From: Imbroritus primus
Lineage (GTDB): Bacteria; Pseudomonadota; Gammaproteobacteria; Burkholderiales; Burkholderiaceae
Assembly: GCA_000272025.2 (NCBI GenBank)
Contig: AKCV02000026.1
Location: 452,287 to 516,286, forward strand
Length of the DNA: 64,000 bases
Reading direction: 5' to 3'
Notes under the pieces: model-generated
What the model was told of the DNA's origin: nothing
Databases searched by the model: none
What the model saw: only the letters and a program-made list of their open reading frames with translations
Translations under genes and position numbers: made by a program
Shown: one piece after another, positions 10,798 to 21,884 of the stretch
Numbering within the stretch: position 1 is the stretch's first letter
Layout of the letters: the number at the start of each line of letters is the position of its first letter

Positions 10798-13700
10798 ATG
10801 CACAAGAAAGTTTCTCCTCGTCTTCAGCGCACCGCGCTGTCCAAGCAGATTGCCGGCCTGTTTATCGGCGCCGGTACCCTCGCGTTCGCCTCCAGCGCAT
10901 TTGCGCTTGACCCTTGCGCCATCCTGAGCGCAGACGGCGGCTATACAACGGTACCCGTGTGTGGTTCCGATCCAAGCTATGACGTCTCTGGTTCGACCGT
11001 GGCAGGCAATGGCGCCAGCGTCAACACAAGGGAAAGTGTCGCGATCGGCGATCACGCCAAGACAAAGCGTGGCGGCGCGGCTGCACACGGCGGAGCCGGC
11101 CAGACGGCGGTTGGCACTGCCGCTGTGACTGCCGGTGCCTACTCTTCCGCATTTGGTTTCCAGGCAGGTGGCGAAGGCGCCTCAGGGGCCAATGCCAGCT
11201 ATGCCACCATGATCGGTGCATTTAGTACCAGCTATGCTGAAGGCGGTACGGCCCTCGGTGACCACGCCGGGATCTCGCTGAGCGCCGTGAATGGTACTGC
11301 GTTGGGGCGCTATGCCTATGCACGGCAGGGTGGATCAATCGCTTTGGGCTCGGAGTCGACAGCTACACGTGCCGCGATAACCAATGTGATCGACCCGTTG
11401 ACTGGCATGCTCGTTACTACGACGCGCGGCGCGGTGTCCGTAGGCAGTGATGGCACCATCAAAGGGATCCTACCCACGGATGATGCGTTCACACGTCAGA
11501 TTACCAATGTCGCCAATGGTACAGAAGATACTGATGCCGTGAATGTGCGCCAAGTGAAGGCCATCCGCGATCAGTTGCAGGGGCAGTTGGGAAATTTCGT
11601 CGCGTATGACGATGCCAGCAAGACGTCGGTGAAATTTGGTGGCCCGACCGCTACCAGCGAGGTGGCACTGACCAACGTCAAGGCCGGCGTCAATCCGACC
11701 GATGCAGTCAACTTCGGCCAGCTGACGGCGACCAATAACCAGGTGATGCTGAACACGACCAATATCACCAAGAACACCACGGACATCAGCACGCTGTTCG
11801 CCGATGCGCTGTTGCTCGATCCGAGCAGATCGTTCTACGATGCCGGCCGTACCGGCAAGAACCTGACGATCCAGAACCTGGCGCCGGGCGTGAATGGCAC
11901 GGATGCGGTCAACGTCAATCAGCTCAAGGCTGTCGAAGCCAAGATCGGCTCGGGTACCACGCTAGACGCCGTACTGTATGACGACGCCACCCATGGCACG
12001 GTGACGCTGGTCGGCGCTGGTGGCAGCAAGACCACGCCGGTCAAGGTGACCAATGTGGCGGCCGGTGCGGCCACCACCGATGCGGTCAACTTCGGCCAGT
12101 TGAAGGCGACCAACGACCAGGTGGCGCAGAACACCACCAACATCGCCAACAATACGACGAACATCAGCAAGAACACGACGGATATCAATACGCTGTTCGC
12201 CGATGCGTTGCTGCTTGATCCGACCAAATCGTTCTACGACTCGAAGAGCCTGAAGATCAAGAACGTCGCCGACGGCGATGTGACCGCCACCAGCAAGGAC
12301 GCTGTTAACGGCAGCCAGCTGAAGGCCCTGCAGGATCAGATCACTGCAGGCGTGACCGGCAACTTCGTCGCCTACGACGATGCGACCAAGACCTCGGTCA
12401 AGCTCGGTGGCGCTGCCGCAGCCGGCACCGTGGCGCTGACCAACGTGAAAGCGGGTGTCAACCCGACCGATGCAGTCAACTTCGGCCAGCTGACGGCGAC
12501 CAACAACCAGGTCTCGCAGAACACGACCAACATCGCCAACAACACGACGAACATCAACACGCTGTTTGCCGATGCGCTGCTGCTCGACCCGACCAGGTCG
12601 TTCTACGACTCGAAGAGCCTGAAGATCAAGAACGTCGCCGATGGCGACATCACCGCGACCAGCAAGGATGCTGTCAACGGCAGCCAGCTGAAGGCGCTGG
12701 ATGACAAGATCACGGCCGTGTCGGGTGGCAACTTCGTGGCCTACGACGATGCCAGCAAGACCTCGGTCACGCTGGGTGGCGTGGGGGCGGCAAGCACCGT
12801 GCGCCTGGGCAACGTCAAGGAGGCCATTCTCTCGGCCACCAGCAAGGATGCGGTCAACGGCAGCCAACTGTACGCGACCAATAACCAGGTCACGAAGAAC
12901 TCGACCGATATCACGACGCTGTTCAACACGACCCTGCAGTTCAATGGTAGCTACTACGACGCCGGCAATCGCATCATCCGCAACGTGGCTCGTCCGGTCA
13001 TCGGTTCGGATGCGGTCAACAAGGATTACGTTGACGAAAAGATCAGCGGCGTCAATGCAAACCTCGACAACGTCGTGAAGTACGACAATGCCAGCAAGGA
13101 CACGGTGACGCTGGGCGGTGCCAACGGTACGAAGGTCACCAACGTGGCCGACGGCAACATCGCCGCGGGCAGCAAGGATGCCATCAACGGCGGCCAGCTC
13201 AAGGCCTACGGCGATACCATCCTGAACTCGTCGAAGAGCTACACCGACAACAAGTTCAACCAGATCAGCCAGGGTACTACCGGCCTGTTCCAGGTGAACG
13301 TCGGTACCGTGGTCAACCCGGATACCTCGGGCAGCAACTCGGTTGCAGGCGGTTCGGGTGCGGTGTCGTCCGGCGCCAACTCGGTGGCCATTGGCAACAA
13401 TGCCGTGGCATCCGGCCAGAACAGCACGGCGCTTGGTACTGGTGCCAAGAGCTCGGGCAACAACTCGGTCGCCCTGGGCAATGGCAGCGATGACGGCGGC
13501 CGCGCGAACGTCGTGGCAGTTGGCAATCGCGTTATCTCCAACATGGCCGATGGCGTGCAGAACTCTGACGGCGCCACGGTCGGCCAGTTGCGTGCAGCCA
13601 CGGCAGAAGCCAACAACTACACCGACCAGCGCGTGAATGCCCTGCACGGCGACATCGACAAGCTCGAGCGTCGTTCCAATGCCGGTATTGCCTCGGCCAT

Positions 13701-13902
13701 CGCCCTGCAGGCGCCGGCTAACTATGCACCGGGCGCCACCACGCTGCGCGTCGGCACAGGCTACTACGGCAAGCAGGTCGCGCTCGGCGTGAGCTTCCGT
13801 AGCACGGCTGAAAATGGTCGCTGGAGCATCACCGGTGGCGTGTCAGGCGGTCGCCATGGCGGTGTCGCGGCGGGTGCCGGCGTGGAGTGGGTGATCAAGT
13901 AA
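10798..13902 (+). CDS. Trimeric autotransporter adhesin (YadA-like)
   Basis: This is a surface adhesin of the type Vc secretion family, which trimerises to form its own outer-membrane pore. The 1034-residue protein starts at ATG 10798 with AAGGA upstream. It has a long signal peptide (about 1-36, ending SSAFA), a head with YadA-type repeats such as SVAIGDHA and GSIALGSES (about 75-190), and neck motifs of the DAVNxxQL type. The stalk holds about five degenerate 116-129-residue units. A second head segment (NSVAIGNNAVASGQNSTALG) is near residue 865. A membrane-anchor beta-barrel of about 75 residues ends in AGVEWVIK, with a terminal aliphatic/basic residue. The putative periplasmic partner gene follows. 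Confidence 0.94.
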   Translation: MHKKVSPRLQRTALSKQIAGLFIGAGTLAFASSAFALDPCAILSADGGYTTVPVCGSDPSYDVSGSTVAGNGASVNTRESVAIGDHAKTKRGGAAAHGGAGQTAVGTAAVTAGAYSSAFGFQAGGEGASGANASYATMIGAFSTSYAEGGTALGDHAGISLSAVNGTALGRYAYARQGGSIALGSESTATRAAITNVIDPLTGMLVTTTRGAVSVGSDGTIKGILPTDDAFTRQITNVANGTEDTDAVNVRQVKAIRDQLQGQLGNFVAYDDASKTSVKFGGPTATSEVALTNVKAGVNPTDAVNFGQLTATNNQVMLNTTNITKNTTDISTLFADALLLDPSRSFYDAGRTGKNLTIQNLAPGVNGTDAVNVNQLKAVEAKIGSGTTLDAVLYDDATHGTVTLVGAGGSKTTPVKVTNVAAGAATTDAVNFGQLKATNDQVAQNTTNIANNTTNISKNTTDINTLFADALLLDPTKSFYDSKSLKIKNVADGDVTATSKDAVNGSQLKALQDQITAGVTGNFVAYDDATKTSVKLGGAAAAGTVALTNVKAGVNPTDAVNFGQLTATNNQVSQNTTNIANNTTNINTLFADALLLDPTRSFYDSKSLKIKNVADGDITATSKDAVNGSQLKALDDKITAVSGGNFVAYDDASKTSVTLGGVGAASTVRLGNVKEAILSATSKDAVNGSQLYATNNQVTKNSTDITTLFNTTLQFNGSYYDAGNRIIRNVARPVIGSDAVNKDYVDEKISGVNANLDNVVKYDNASKDTVTLGGANGTKVTNVADGNIAAGSKDAINGGQLKAYGDTILNSSKSYTDNKFNQISQGTTGLFQVNVGTVVNPDTSGSNSVAGGSGAVSSGANSVAIGNNAVASGQNSTALGTGAKSSGNNSVALGNGSDDGGRANVVAVGNRVISNMADGVQNSDGATVGQLRAATAEANNYTDQRVNALHGDIDKLERRSNAGIASAIALQAPANYAPGATTLRVGTGYYGKQVALGVSFRSTAENGRWSITGGVSGGRHGGVAAGAGVEWVIK
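12190..12927 (+). repeat. Two near-identical 369-bp in-frame stalk repeats
   Basis: The segments starting at 12190 and 12559 both begin with ACGCTGTT(C/T)GCCGATGCG and share the encoded SFYDSKSLKIKNVADGD block and the DAVNGSQLKAL neck. The period is 369 bp (123 codons), so gain or loss of a unit keeps the frame. Less similar copies of the FVAYDDASKTSV block start near 11589, 12358, 12727 and 13075. Confidence 0.85.
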
Positions 13903-13911
13903 GCCAGGCCT

Positions 13912-13950
13912 GGCGAGGCCGGCGGCCTAGAAGGGTCGGTCGGCCTCGCC
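13912..13950 (+). other. Hairpin between adhesin and TpgA-like gene
   Basis: GGCGAGGCCG (13912-13921) and CGGCCTCGCC (13941-13950) form a 10-bp G+C-rich stem ten bases after the adhesin stop. No U-run follows, so it is more likely an mRNA-stability or partial-attenuation element than a full terminator. Confidence 0.5.
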
Positions 13951-14025
13951 ACCGCACGAATCTTCCAAGACCCTGACTTTTCCGAGATCCCGACTCGTCC
14001 AAGATCCCTTTTTCAAGGAATGAAC

Positions 14026-14829
14026 ATGAATCGCAAATCATCGCTGGCAGCCTGCCTGCTGTCGCTCACCATGCTGTTCCAGGCTGCCGCCTCGGCTGCC
14101 GCACCGTCCGAGGAGCAGTTTCCCGATCCGGCCTCGTCCTATCGCACTGAAGGCCTGTTTCCGAATGTCGCCAATCTGCGCAACATGAGCAATGGCCTGA
14201 CCAAGCCGCAGGTGCTCGACCTGCTGGGTGCGCCACATTTCAGCGAAGGCCTGTTCGGCGTGCGCGAGTGGAACTACATTTTCAACCTGCGCGACGCCGA
14301 TGGTTCGGTCACGCAGTGCCAGTACAAGGTGCTGTATGACGATCAGGCCAAGGTGCGCCGCACGCTGTGGAACAAGCCGCAATGCGCCGACCTGATCAAG
14401 GAGCGCCAGCCGCAGCCGGTCGCGGCGCAGCCCGTGCCCGAGCCGGTCAAGCTCCAGGCCGTCAACGTGTCTGACCAGTTCACGTTCGAATTCGGCCAGG
14501 CAGATGTCGCCAGCCTGAATGATGACGGTCAGACTCGTCTCGCGCGGCTGGCGCGTGACCTGCGCGACCTGGCTCAGCTCGATCGTGTCCAGATTGTGGG
14601 ATTTGCTGACCGGATTGGTAACGCCTCGGCCAATCAAGCACTTTCGCAAAGCCGTGCCGATACCGTCCGTGATTTTCTCGTCGCCAACGGCGTACCGGCA
14701 GCCCGCATCCGTGCGGAAGGCCACGGCGTGAAGACAAGGGCGCAGTGTCCGGGTCCCAAATCCCAGGCAGTCATTCGCTGCCTGAAGGGTGACCGGCAAG
14801 TCTCCGTCGAGGCAGTCGGCGCCCGTTAA
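14026..14829 (+). CDS. TpgA-like periplasmic protein: BamE-like domain plus OmpA-like peptidoglycan-binding domain
   Basis: This is a 267-residue exported protein with a Sec signal peptide (about 1-26). A BamE/SmpA-like domain covers about residues 40-130 (NGLTKPQVLDLLGAPHFSEG, then REWNYIFNLR). An OmpA C-terminal peptidoglycan-binding domain covers about 150-265 and keeps the diaminopimelate-binding Asp and Arg (GFADRIG, SQSRADTV). The same architecture is known in TpgA, which anchors the trimeric adhesin AtaA of Acinetobacter sp. Tol 5 to peptidoglycan. Position directly after the adhesin gene supports the same job here. No lipobox cysteine is seen. ATG 14026 has AAGGA at ideal spacing; the in-frame ATG at 14020 is too close to it. 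Confidence 0.87.
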   Translation: MNRKSSLAACLLSLTMLFQAAASAAAPSEEQFPDPASSYRTEGLFPNVANLRNMSNGLTKPQVLDLLGAPHFSEGLFGVREWNYIFNLRDADGSVTQCQYKVLYDDQAKVRRTLWNKPQCADLIKERQPQPVAAQPVPEPVKLQAVNVSDQFTFEFGQADVASLNDDGQTRLARLARDLRDLAQLDRVQIVGFADRIGNASANQALSQSRADTVRDFLVANGVPAARIRAEGHGVKTRAQCPGPKSQAVIRCLKGDRQVSVEAVGAR

Positions 14830-14886
14830 ACCTTGACTGCTCCGGGGGAAATGCATGGCCGGCTGTCGGTGCCCGCCGACAGCCGC

Positions 14887-14892
14887 TACAAT
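14887..14892 (+). promoter_or_regulatory. Candidate -10 box for the tautomerase operon
   Basis: TACAAT, in the context GCCGCTACAATGGG, lies 48 nt upstream of the tautomerase ATG. No clear -35 is present. The same GCTACAAT form appears before rpoD and the TusA-like gene. Confidence 0.4.
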
Positions 14893-14939
14893 GGGACGCG
14901 CGAAGGCCGCGCCTCGGCCTGTTTCTCCCTGGAGTTCCC

Positions 14940-15128
14940 ATGCCTGTGATTCGTGTCGAAATGCTTGCCGGTCGGACGGACGAGCAGAAGCGTACGTTTG
15001 CCCGTGAAGTGACGAAGCTCGCTTGCGAGACATTCAACTGCAAGCCTGACACGCTGCACGTCGTGTTCAGCGAAATCCCGCGCAACAGCTGGGCAACGGC
15101 AGGGACGCTGCAGTCGGACAAGTCATGA
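14940..15128 (+). CDS. 4-oxalocrotonate tautomerase family protein
   Basis: This is a 62-residue cytoplasmic tautomerase, the standard size for the family. After removal of Met the catalytic N-terminal proline is exposed (MPVIRVEMLAGRTDEQK), and the conserved Arg is at position 11 of the mature protein. The residue aligned with the second active-site arginine (position 39) appears to be His, so the natural substrate may not be 4-oxalocrotonate. A GGAG site lies upstream. It is the first gene of a tight run with threonine aldolase (7-nt gap) and an MFS transporter. Confidence 0.88.
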   Translation: MPVIRVEMLAGRTDEQKRTFAREVTKLACETFNCKPDTLHVVFSEIPRNSWATAGTLQSDKS

Positions 15129-15135
15129 GGTAGAT

Positions 15136-16179
15136 ATGCAGCACTTCGCGTCCGACAACTACGCCGGCTTCTGTCCCGAGTCGCTGACCTATTTCCTGCA
15201 GGCCAATGGCAGCGGCCATGAGCCGGCCTATGGCGACGATTCGTGGACGCAGCGCGTATGTGACCGGCTGCGTGCGTTGTTCGAAACGGACTGCGAAGTG
15301 TTTTTCGTCTTCAATGGCACGGCCGCCAATTCGCTGGCGCTCGCGGCACTGTGCCAGTCCTACCACTCGGTCATCTGCCATACGCTCGCGCATATCGAAA
15401 CCGACGAATGCGGCGGGCCCGAATTCTTCTCCAATGGTTCCAAGTTGCTGGTGGCCGATGGTCCGCACGGCAAACTGACGCCTGAGGCGGTCGAGGCGCT
15501 GGTGACGCGCCGTGCCGATATTCATTATCCAAAGCCCAAAGTGGTGTCGCTGACCCAGGCCACCGAAGTCGGTACGGTCTACAGCGTCGAGGAAATCCAG
15601 GCCATCACCACCGTGGCGCGCCAGCATGGCCTGCGCGTCCATATGGATGGCGCGCGCTTTGCCAATGCCGTGGCCGCGCTCGATGTGCATCCTGCCGATG
15701 TGACCTGGCGCGCCGGCGTCGATGTGCTGTGTTTCGGCGGGACCAAAAATGGCTTGCCGGTCGGCGAGGCCGTGGTGTTCTTCGACCGCGCTCTGGCCGA
15801 AGACTTCGCTTACCGCGTGAAGCAGGCCGGCCAGCTGGCGTCCAAGATGCGTTTCATCTCCGCCCCTTGGCTGGGTTTGCTCGAGCACGACGTGTGGCTG
15901 CGCAATGCTCGGCACGCGAACGCCATGGCAACCTTGCTGGCGGAGCGTATTGCGGGCGTGCCGGGCGTCCGCCTAATGTTCCCCGTGCAGGCCAACGCCG
16001 TGTTTGCGGAATTGCCGCTGCCGGCCATCGATGCGTTACGGGCGAGGGGCTGGAAGTTCTACACCTTTATTGGCGCAGGCGGTTGCCGTTTCATGTGCGC
16101 CTGGGATACGTCGGAGGAAACGGTCGAGGCGCTGGCGCGCGATATCCGCGAGTGCTGTGCGTCGGCGGCGCATTCCTGA
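15136..16179 (+). CDS. ltaE: Low-specificity L-threonine aldolase
   Basis: This PLP enzyme cleaves L-threonine/L-allo-threonine to glycine and acetaldehyde. The protein has 347 residues, as usual for this fold-type I aldolase. The PLP-binding lysine is K204 in DVLCFGGTKNGLPVG. The substrate/cofactor motif HMDGARFANA is at 169-178. The opening FASDNYAGFCPE is typical. A GAGG site overlaps the end of the tautomerase gene and the ATG at 15136 follows. It sits inside the tautomerase-aldolase-MFS operon. Threonine versus phenylserine preference cannot be told. Confidence 0.92.
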   Translation: MQHFASDNYAGFCPESLTYFLQANGSGHEPAYGDDSWTQRVCDRLRALFETDCEVFFVFNGTAANSLALAALCQSYHSVICHTLAHIETDECGGPEFFSNGSKLLVADGPHGKLTPEAVEALVTRRADIHYPKPKVVSLTQATEVGTVYSVEEIQAITTVARQHGLRVHMDGARFANAVAALDVHPADVTWRAGVDVLCFGGTKNGLPVGEAVVFFDRALAEDFAYRVKQAGQLASKMRFISAPWLGLLEHDVWLRNARHANAMATLLAERIAGVPGVRLMFPVQANAVFAELPLPAIDALRARGWKFYTFIGAGGCRFMCAWDTSEETVEALARDIRECCASAAHS

Positions 16180-16184
16180 TTCCC

Positions 16185-17351
16185 ATGCGATCCGATCCGA
16201 GCCCTGCCGCTTCCGCCGCCTCGCCGTGGCTCATCGGCGCCACCGCCTTGCTGGCCCTGGCCGTTGCCATGGGCATCGGTCGCTTTGCGTTCACGCCGCT
16301 GCTGCCGATGATGCTGCACGACGGCGTGATCACGCTCTCTGAGGGCGGCTGGCTGGCGACCGCCAACTACTTTGGCTATTTTGCCGGCGCGGCGTCCAGC
16401 ATGCTGATCCGCGTGCGGCCGGGCCGCATGGTGCGCTTCGGTCTCGTGGCCACAGTGCTGCTGACGCTCGGCATGGGGGTCGTGCACACGCCGCTTGCCT
16501 GGGCCGTGTTGCGCGGACTGGCCGGCGTGGCCAGCGCCTGGGTGCTGGTGTTCGCCTCCGGCTGGTGCCTGATGCGCCTGTCCGAACTGGGCCGCCCCGA
16601 GCTCGCGGCCATCATGTTCTGCGGGCCAGGCGCGGGTATCGTGCTGACCGGCCTGGCAGCGAGTGTCATGGTGCAGGCTGGCTGGCAGGCCGCATCGGGC
16701 TGGCTGTGCTTTGCGGCGATCGCGCTGCTGATCGTGGCGCTCATCTGGCCGCAGTTCCGCTCCTCGCGTGCGCCTGCAACGGCGACGGGCAGCGGTGCGG
16801 GCGTCCTGTCTGCACGGGCCTGGTTGCTGGCGTGGGTGTATGGCCTGGCGGGATTCGGCTACATCATCACAGCTACCTTCTTGCCGGTGATTGCGCGCCA
16901 TGCCTTGCCGGGATCACCGTGGCCGGACCTGTTCTGGCCGATGTTCGGCGCCGGCATCGTGTGCGGTGCGGCACTGGCGACCCGTATTCCGACGCGGCAT
17001 GATCCGGTCGTGATGCTGGCAATAGCGTATGTCCTGCAAGCCGTTGCGATCCTCGCGGCCATCGTGTCGCCAAGCGTGCCCGGTTTTGCCTTCAGCAGCC
17101 TGCTGCTTGGCATGCCGTTCACCGTCATCACGCTGTTTGCCATGCGTGAGGCCCATACGCTCGCGGGGCCGGGCGCACCGCGCCTGATGGGCTTGATGAC
17201 GGCGACCTATGGCCTTGGGCAGATCGTCGGTCCGCCGCTGGCCACCGAACTGGTTGGCCGGACAGGTTCGTTTACGCCCTCGTTGCTGGTTGCCACAGCA
17301 GCGTTGCTGGCTGGAGCAGCGCTATTCATGCGCATGCGCCGGCGTGACTGA
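16185..17351 (+). CDS. YbfB/YjiJ-type MFS transporter
   Basis: This is a 388-residue inner-membrane transporter of the major facilitator superfamily with about 12 hydrophobic segments. The opening ATALLALAVAMGIGRFAFTPLLPMM is characteristic of the YbfB/YjiJ subgroup. ATG 16185 starts 5 nt after the aldolase stop, giving MRSDPSPAASAASPWLIG; the frame is open far upstream inside ltaE, but that part is shadow. Its substrate is unknown. Linkage to threonine aldolase suggests amino acid import or export, which is inference only. Confidence 0.87.
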   Translation: MRSDPSPAASAASPWLIGATALLALAVAMGIGRFAFTPLLPMMLHDGVITLSEGGWLATANYFGYFAGAASSMLIRVRPGRMVRFGLVATVLLTLGMGVVHTPLAWAVLRGLAGVASAWVLVFASGWCLMRLSELGRPELAAIMFCGPGAGIVLTGLAASVMVQAGWQAASGWLCFAAIALLIVALIWPQFRSSRAPATATGSGAGVLSARAWLLAWVYGLAGFGYIITATFLPVIARHALPGSPWPDLFWPMFGAGIVCGAALATRIPTRHDPVVMLAIAYVLQAVAILAAIVSPSVPGFAFSSLLLGMPFTVITLFAMREAHTLAGPGAPRLMGLMTATYGLGQIVGPPLATELVGRTGSFTPSLLVATAALLAGAALFMRMRRRD

Positions 17352-17422
17352 ATCCACTCTTGTCTCGGGTGTGGCCGATGTCACGATATGGACATCCTGC
17401 CATGCGCCGGCGGCGATTCCGC

Positions 17423-17428
17423 TACAAT
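17423..17428 (+). promoter_or_regulatory. Candidate -10 box for the TusA-like gene
   Basis: TACAAT lies 46 nt upstream of the start codon, in the context CCGCTACAATATC. No strong -35 hexamer is seen. Confidence 0.35.
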
Positions 17429-17474
17429 ATCGGGCTACAGCCCGCGCCCAGCGGGGAGTGATTCAGGAACATTC

Positions 17475-17702
17475 ATGGAATTTCAGAAAGAAGTCGATGC
17501 GCGCGGACTGAACTGCCCGCTGCCGATCCTGCGGACCAAGAAGGCACTGGCAGACATGGCCAGTGGAGAAGTGCTCAAGGTCATGGCGACCGATCCGGGC
17601 TCCAGCCGCGATTTCCAGGCCTTTGCCAAGCAGACTGGCAACGAGCTGCTCGAACACCAGGAGGTCGACAAGGTGTTCGTGTTCTACATGCGCCGCCGCT
17701 AA
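17475..17702 (+). CDS. TusA-family sulfurtransferase
   Basis: This is a small cytoplasmic sulfur-carrier protein of 75 residues with the single-domain TusA/SirA fold. The persulfide-forming cysteine is C14 in the signature DARGLNCPLPILRTKKAL. ATG 17475 has AGGA about seven bases upstream. TusA relays sulfur to tRNA thiolation or molybdenum-cofactor pathways; whether this copy is the tRNA-dedicated TusA or another sulfur carrier cannot be decided. It is separated by 123 nt from the MFS gene and is convergent with galU. Confidence 0.88.
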   Translation: MEFQKEVDARGLNCPLPILRTKKALADMASGEVLKVMATDPGSSRDFQAFAKQTGNELLEHQEVDKVFVFYMRRR

Positions 17703-17768
17703 GGCGCGTCGCACCAGGGCATCTTGCGCGGTTTCCAGCGGCGGGTCATCAGGATTCGCTGCTGGAGC

Positions 17769-17796
17769 GTGTGAGGCACGTCAATGTGTCTCACAC
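17769..17796. terminator. Hairpin between convergent TusA-like and galU genes
   Basis: GTGTGAGGCAC (17769-17779) pairs with GTGTCTCACAC (17786-17796) over 11 bp with one G-U wobble and a 6-nt loop. It sits midway between two convergent genes, so bidirectional termination is likely, although neither side shows a U-run. Confidence 0.45.
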
Positions 17797-17845
17797 GGTC
17801 TGCGCCGGTATCGAACCGGATTGCCGTCGTACCTGATGTATTCCG

Positions 17846-18721
17846 TCAGCCGCGATTGGCGAGATACGCGGCAAAGTCATCGCGCACTTCCGCGTGCTTG
17901 AGCGCAAACTCCACGGTCGCCTTCAGATACCCCAGCTTGCTGCCGCAGTCGTAGCGCGTGCCCTTGTAGCGGTACGCCAGCACCTGTTCCTGTCCCAGCA
18001 GCGACTGGATGGCGTCGGTGAGCTGGAACTCGCCGCCCGCGCCCGGCTTGAGGTTGCGGATATGGTCGAAGATGCGCGGCGTCAGGATGTAGCGTCCGAC
18101 CACGCCGAGGTTGGATGGGGCTTCTTCCGGCGCCGGTTTTTCGACAATGCCCGAGAGCTTCACCACGCCTTCTTCCCACTCGCGCCCATCGACCACGCCG
18201 TATGAACGGCTCTGTTCGCGCGCGATTTCCTCGACGCCGAGGATCGAGCAGTTGAAGTGGCCGTACATGTCCACCATTTGTTTCATCACCGGCGGTTCGC
18301 CATCGAGCAGGTCGTCGGCGAGGATCACGGCAAACGGCTCATCGCCGATCAGCTTTTCGGCGCACAGCACGGCATGCCCGAGACCCAGCGCTTCTGGCTG
18401 GCGCACGTAGAAGCAGCTAACGTGCACCGGCTTGATCGAGCGCACCACGTCGAGCAGCGCCTGCTTGTTCTTGGCTTCCAGTTCTGCTTCGAGTTCATAC
18501 GCCTTGTCGAAGTGATCCTCGATGGCGCGCTTGTTGCGGCCTGTCACGAACACCATTTCCGTGATGCCGGCGGCGATGGCTTCTTCCACCGCATACTGGA
18601 TCAGCGGCTTGTCTACCACGGGGAGCATTTCCTTCGGGCTGGCCTTGGTGACCGGCAGGAAACGCGTCCCCAATCCGGCAACCGGGAACACGGCTTTGGT
18701 GACGCGGTTCTGTACTGACAT
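17846..18721 (-). CDS. galU: UTP-glucose-1-phosphate uridylyltransferase
   Basis: This enzyme makes UDP-glucose from UTP and glucose-1-phosphate for LPS, capsule and other glycans. The 291-residue protein matches GalU length. The nucleotide-binding loop [23 protein letters not shown] covers residues 12-34. Further matches are [12 protein letters not shown] and [16 protein letters not shown] 18721 ([16 protein letters not shown]) is 28 nt after the valS stop, so both are probably one transcript. A longer reading to 18850 runs into valS and has no family similarity. Confidence 0.94.
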   Translation of the reverse strand: MSVQNRVTKAVFPVAGLGTRFLPVTKASPKEMLPVVDKPLIQYAVEEAIAAGITEMVFVTGRNKRAIEDHFDKAYELEAELEAKNKQALLDVVRSIKPVHVSCFYVRQPEALGLGHAVLCAEKLIGDEPFAVILADDLLDGEPPVMKQMVDMYGHFNCSILGVEEIAREQSRSYGVVDGREWEEGVVKLSGIVEKPAPEEAPSNLGVVGRYILTPRIFDHIRNLKPGAGGEFQLTDAIQSLLGQEQVLAYRYKGTRYDCGSKLGYLKATVEFALKHAEVRDDFAAYLANRG

Positions 18722-18749
18722 CAGTGAGTGACTCCTTGTGCGTGATCGA

Positions 18750-21617
<2,868 letters not shown>

Positions 21618-21851
21618 GCTGCGCAAGGGAGGAGATTCGGCTGAATCGTTGATTATAGGGGATTGCCATGACGCGCACGCGTTTGCGGCCGTTTTGTACC
21701 TGCTCATCGCCGCGTGACGCCGGATTCATTCCACTTGATGCACAGCTATGGCGCTTGCAGTGCGCCGGCCAAGGCCTGCGGATCGTCTTGGACGGATGCT
21801 GTGAGGGTGGCGGCATGGTCCGTGATGGGACGGCAGTCATCGCCGGCTCGG

Positions 21852-21857
21852 TATAAT
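21852..21857 (+). promoter_or_regulatory. Candidate -10 box for the UvrD-type helicase
   Basis: A perfect TATAAT lies 28 nt upstream of the chosen helicase ATG at 21885. This would give a short leader and supports that start. The -35 region is weak. Confidence 0.45.
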
Positions 21858-21884
21858 CCGATCATTCACTGGACACCTCTGCGC

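Noticed and set aside
11962..13647. A 561-codon minus-strand open frame inside the adhesin gene
   Set aside because: It is a by-product of the repetitive, G+C-biased adhesin codons; the plus strand has signal peptide, repeats and membrane anchor.
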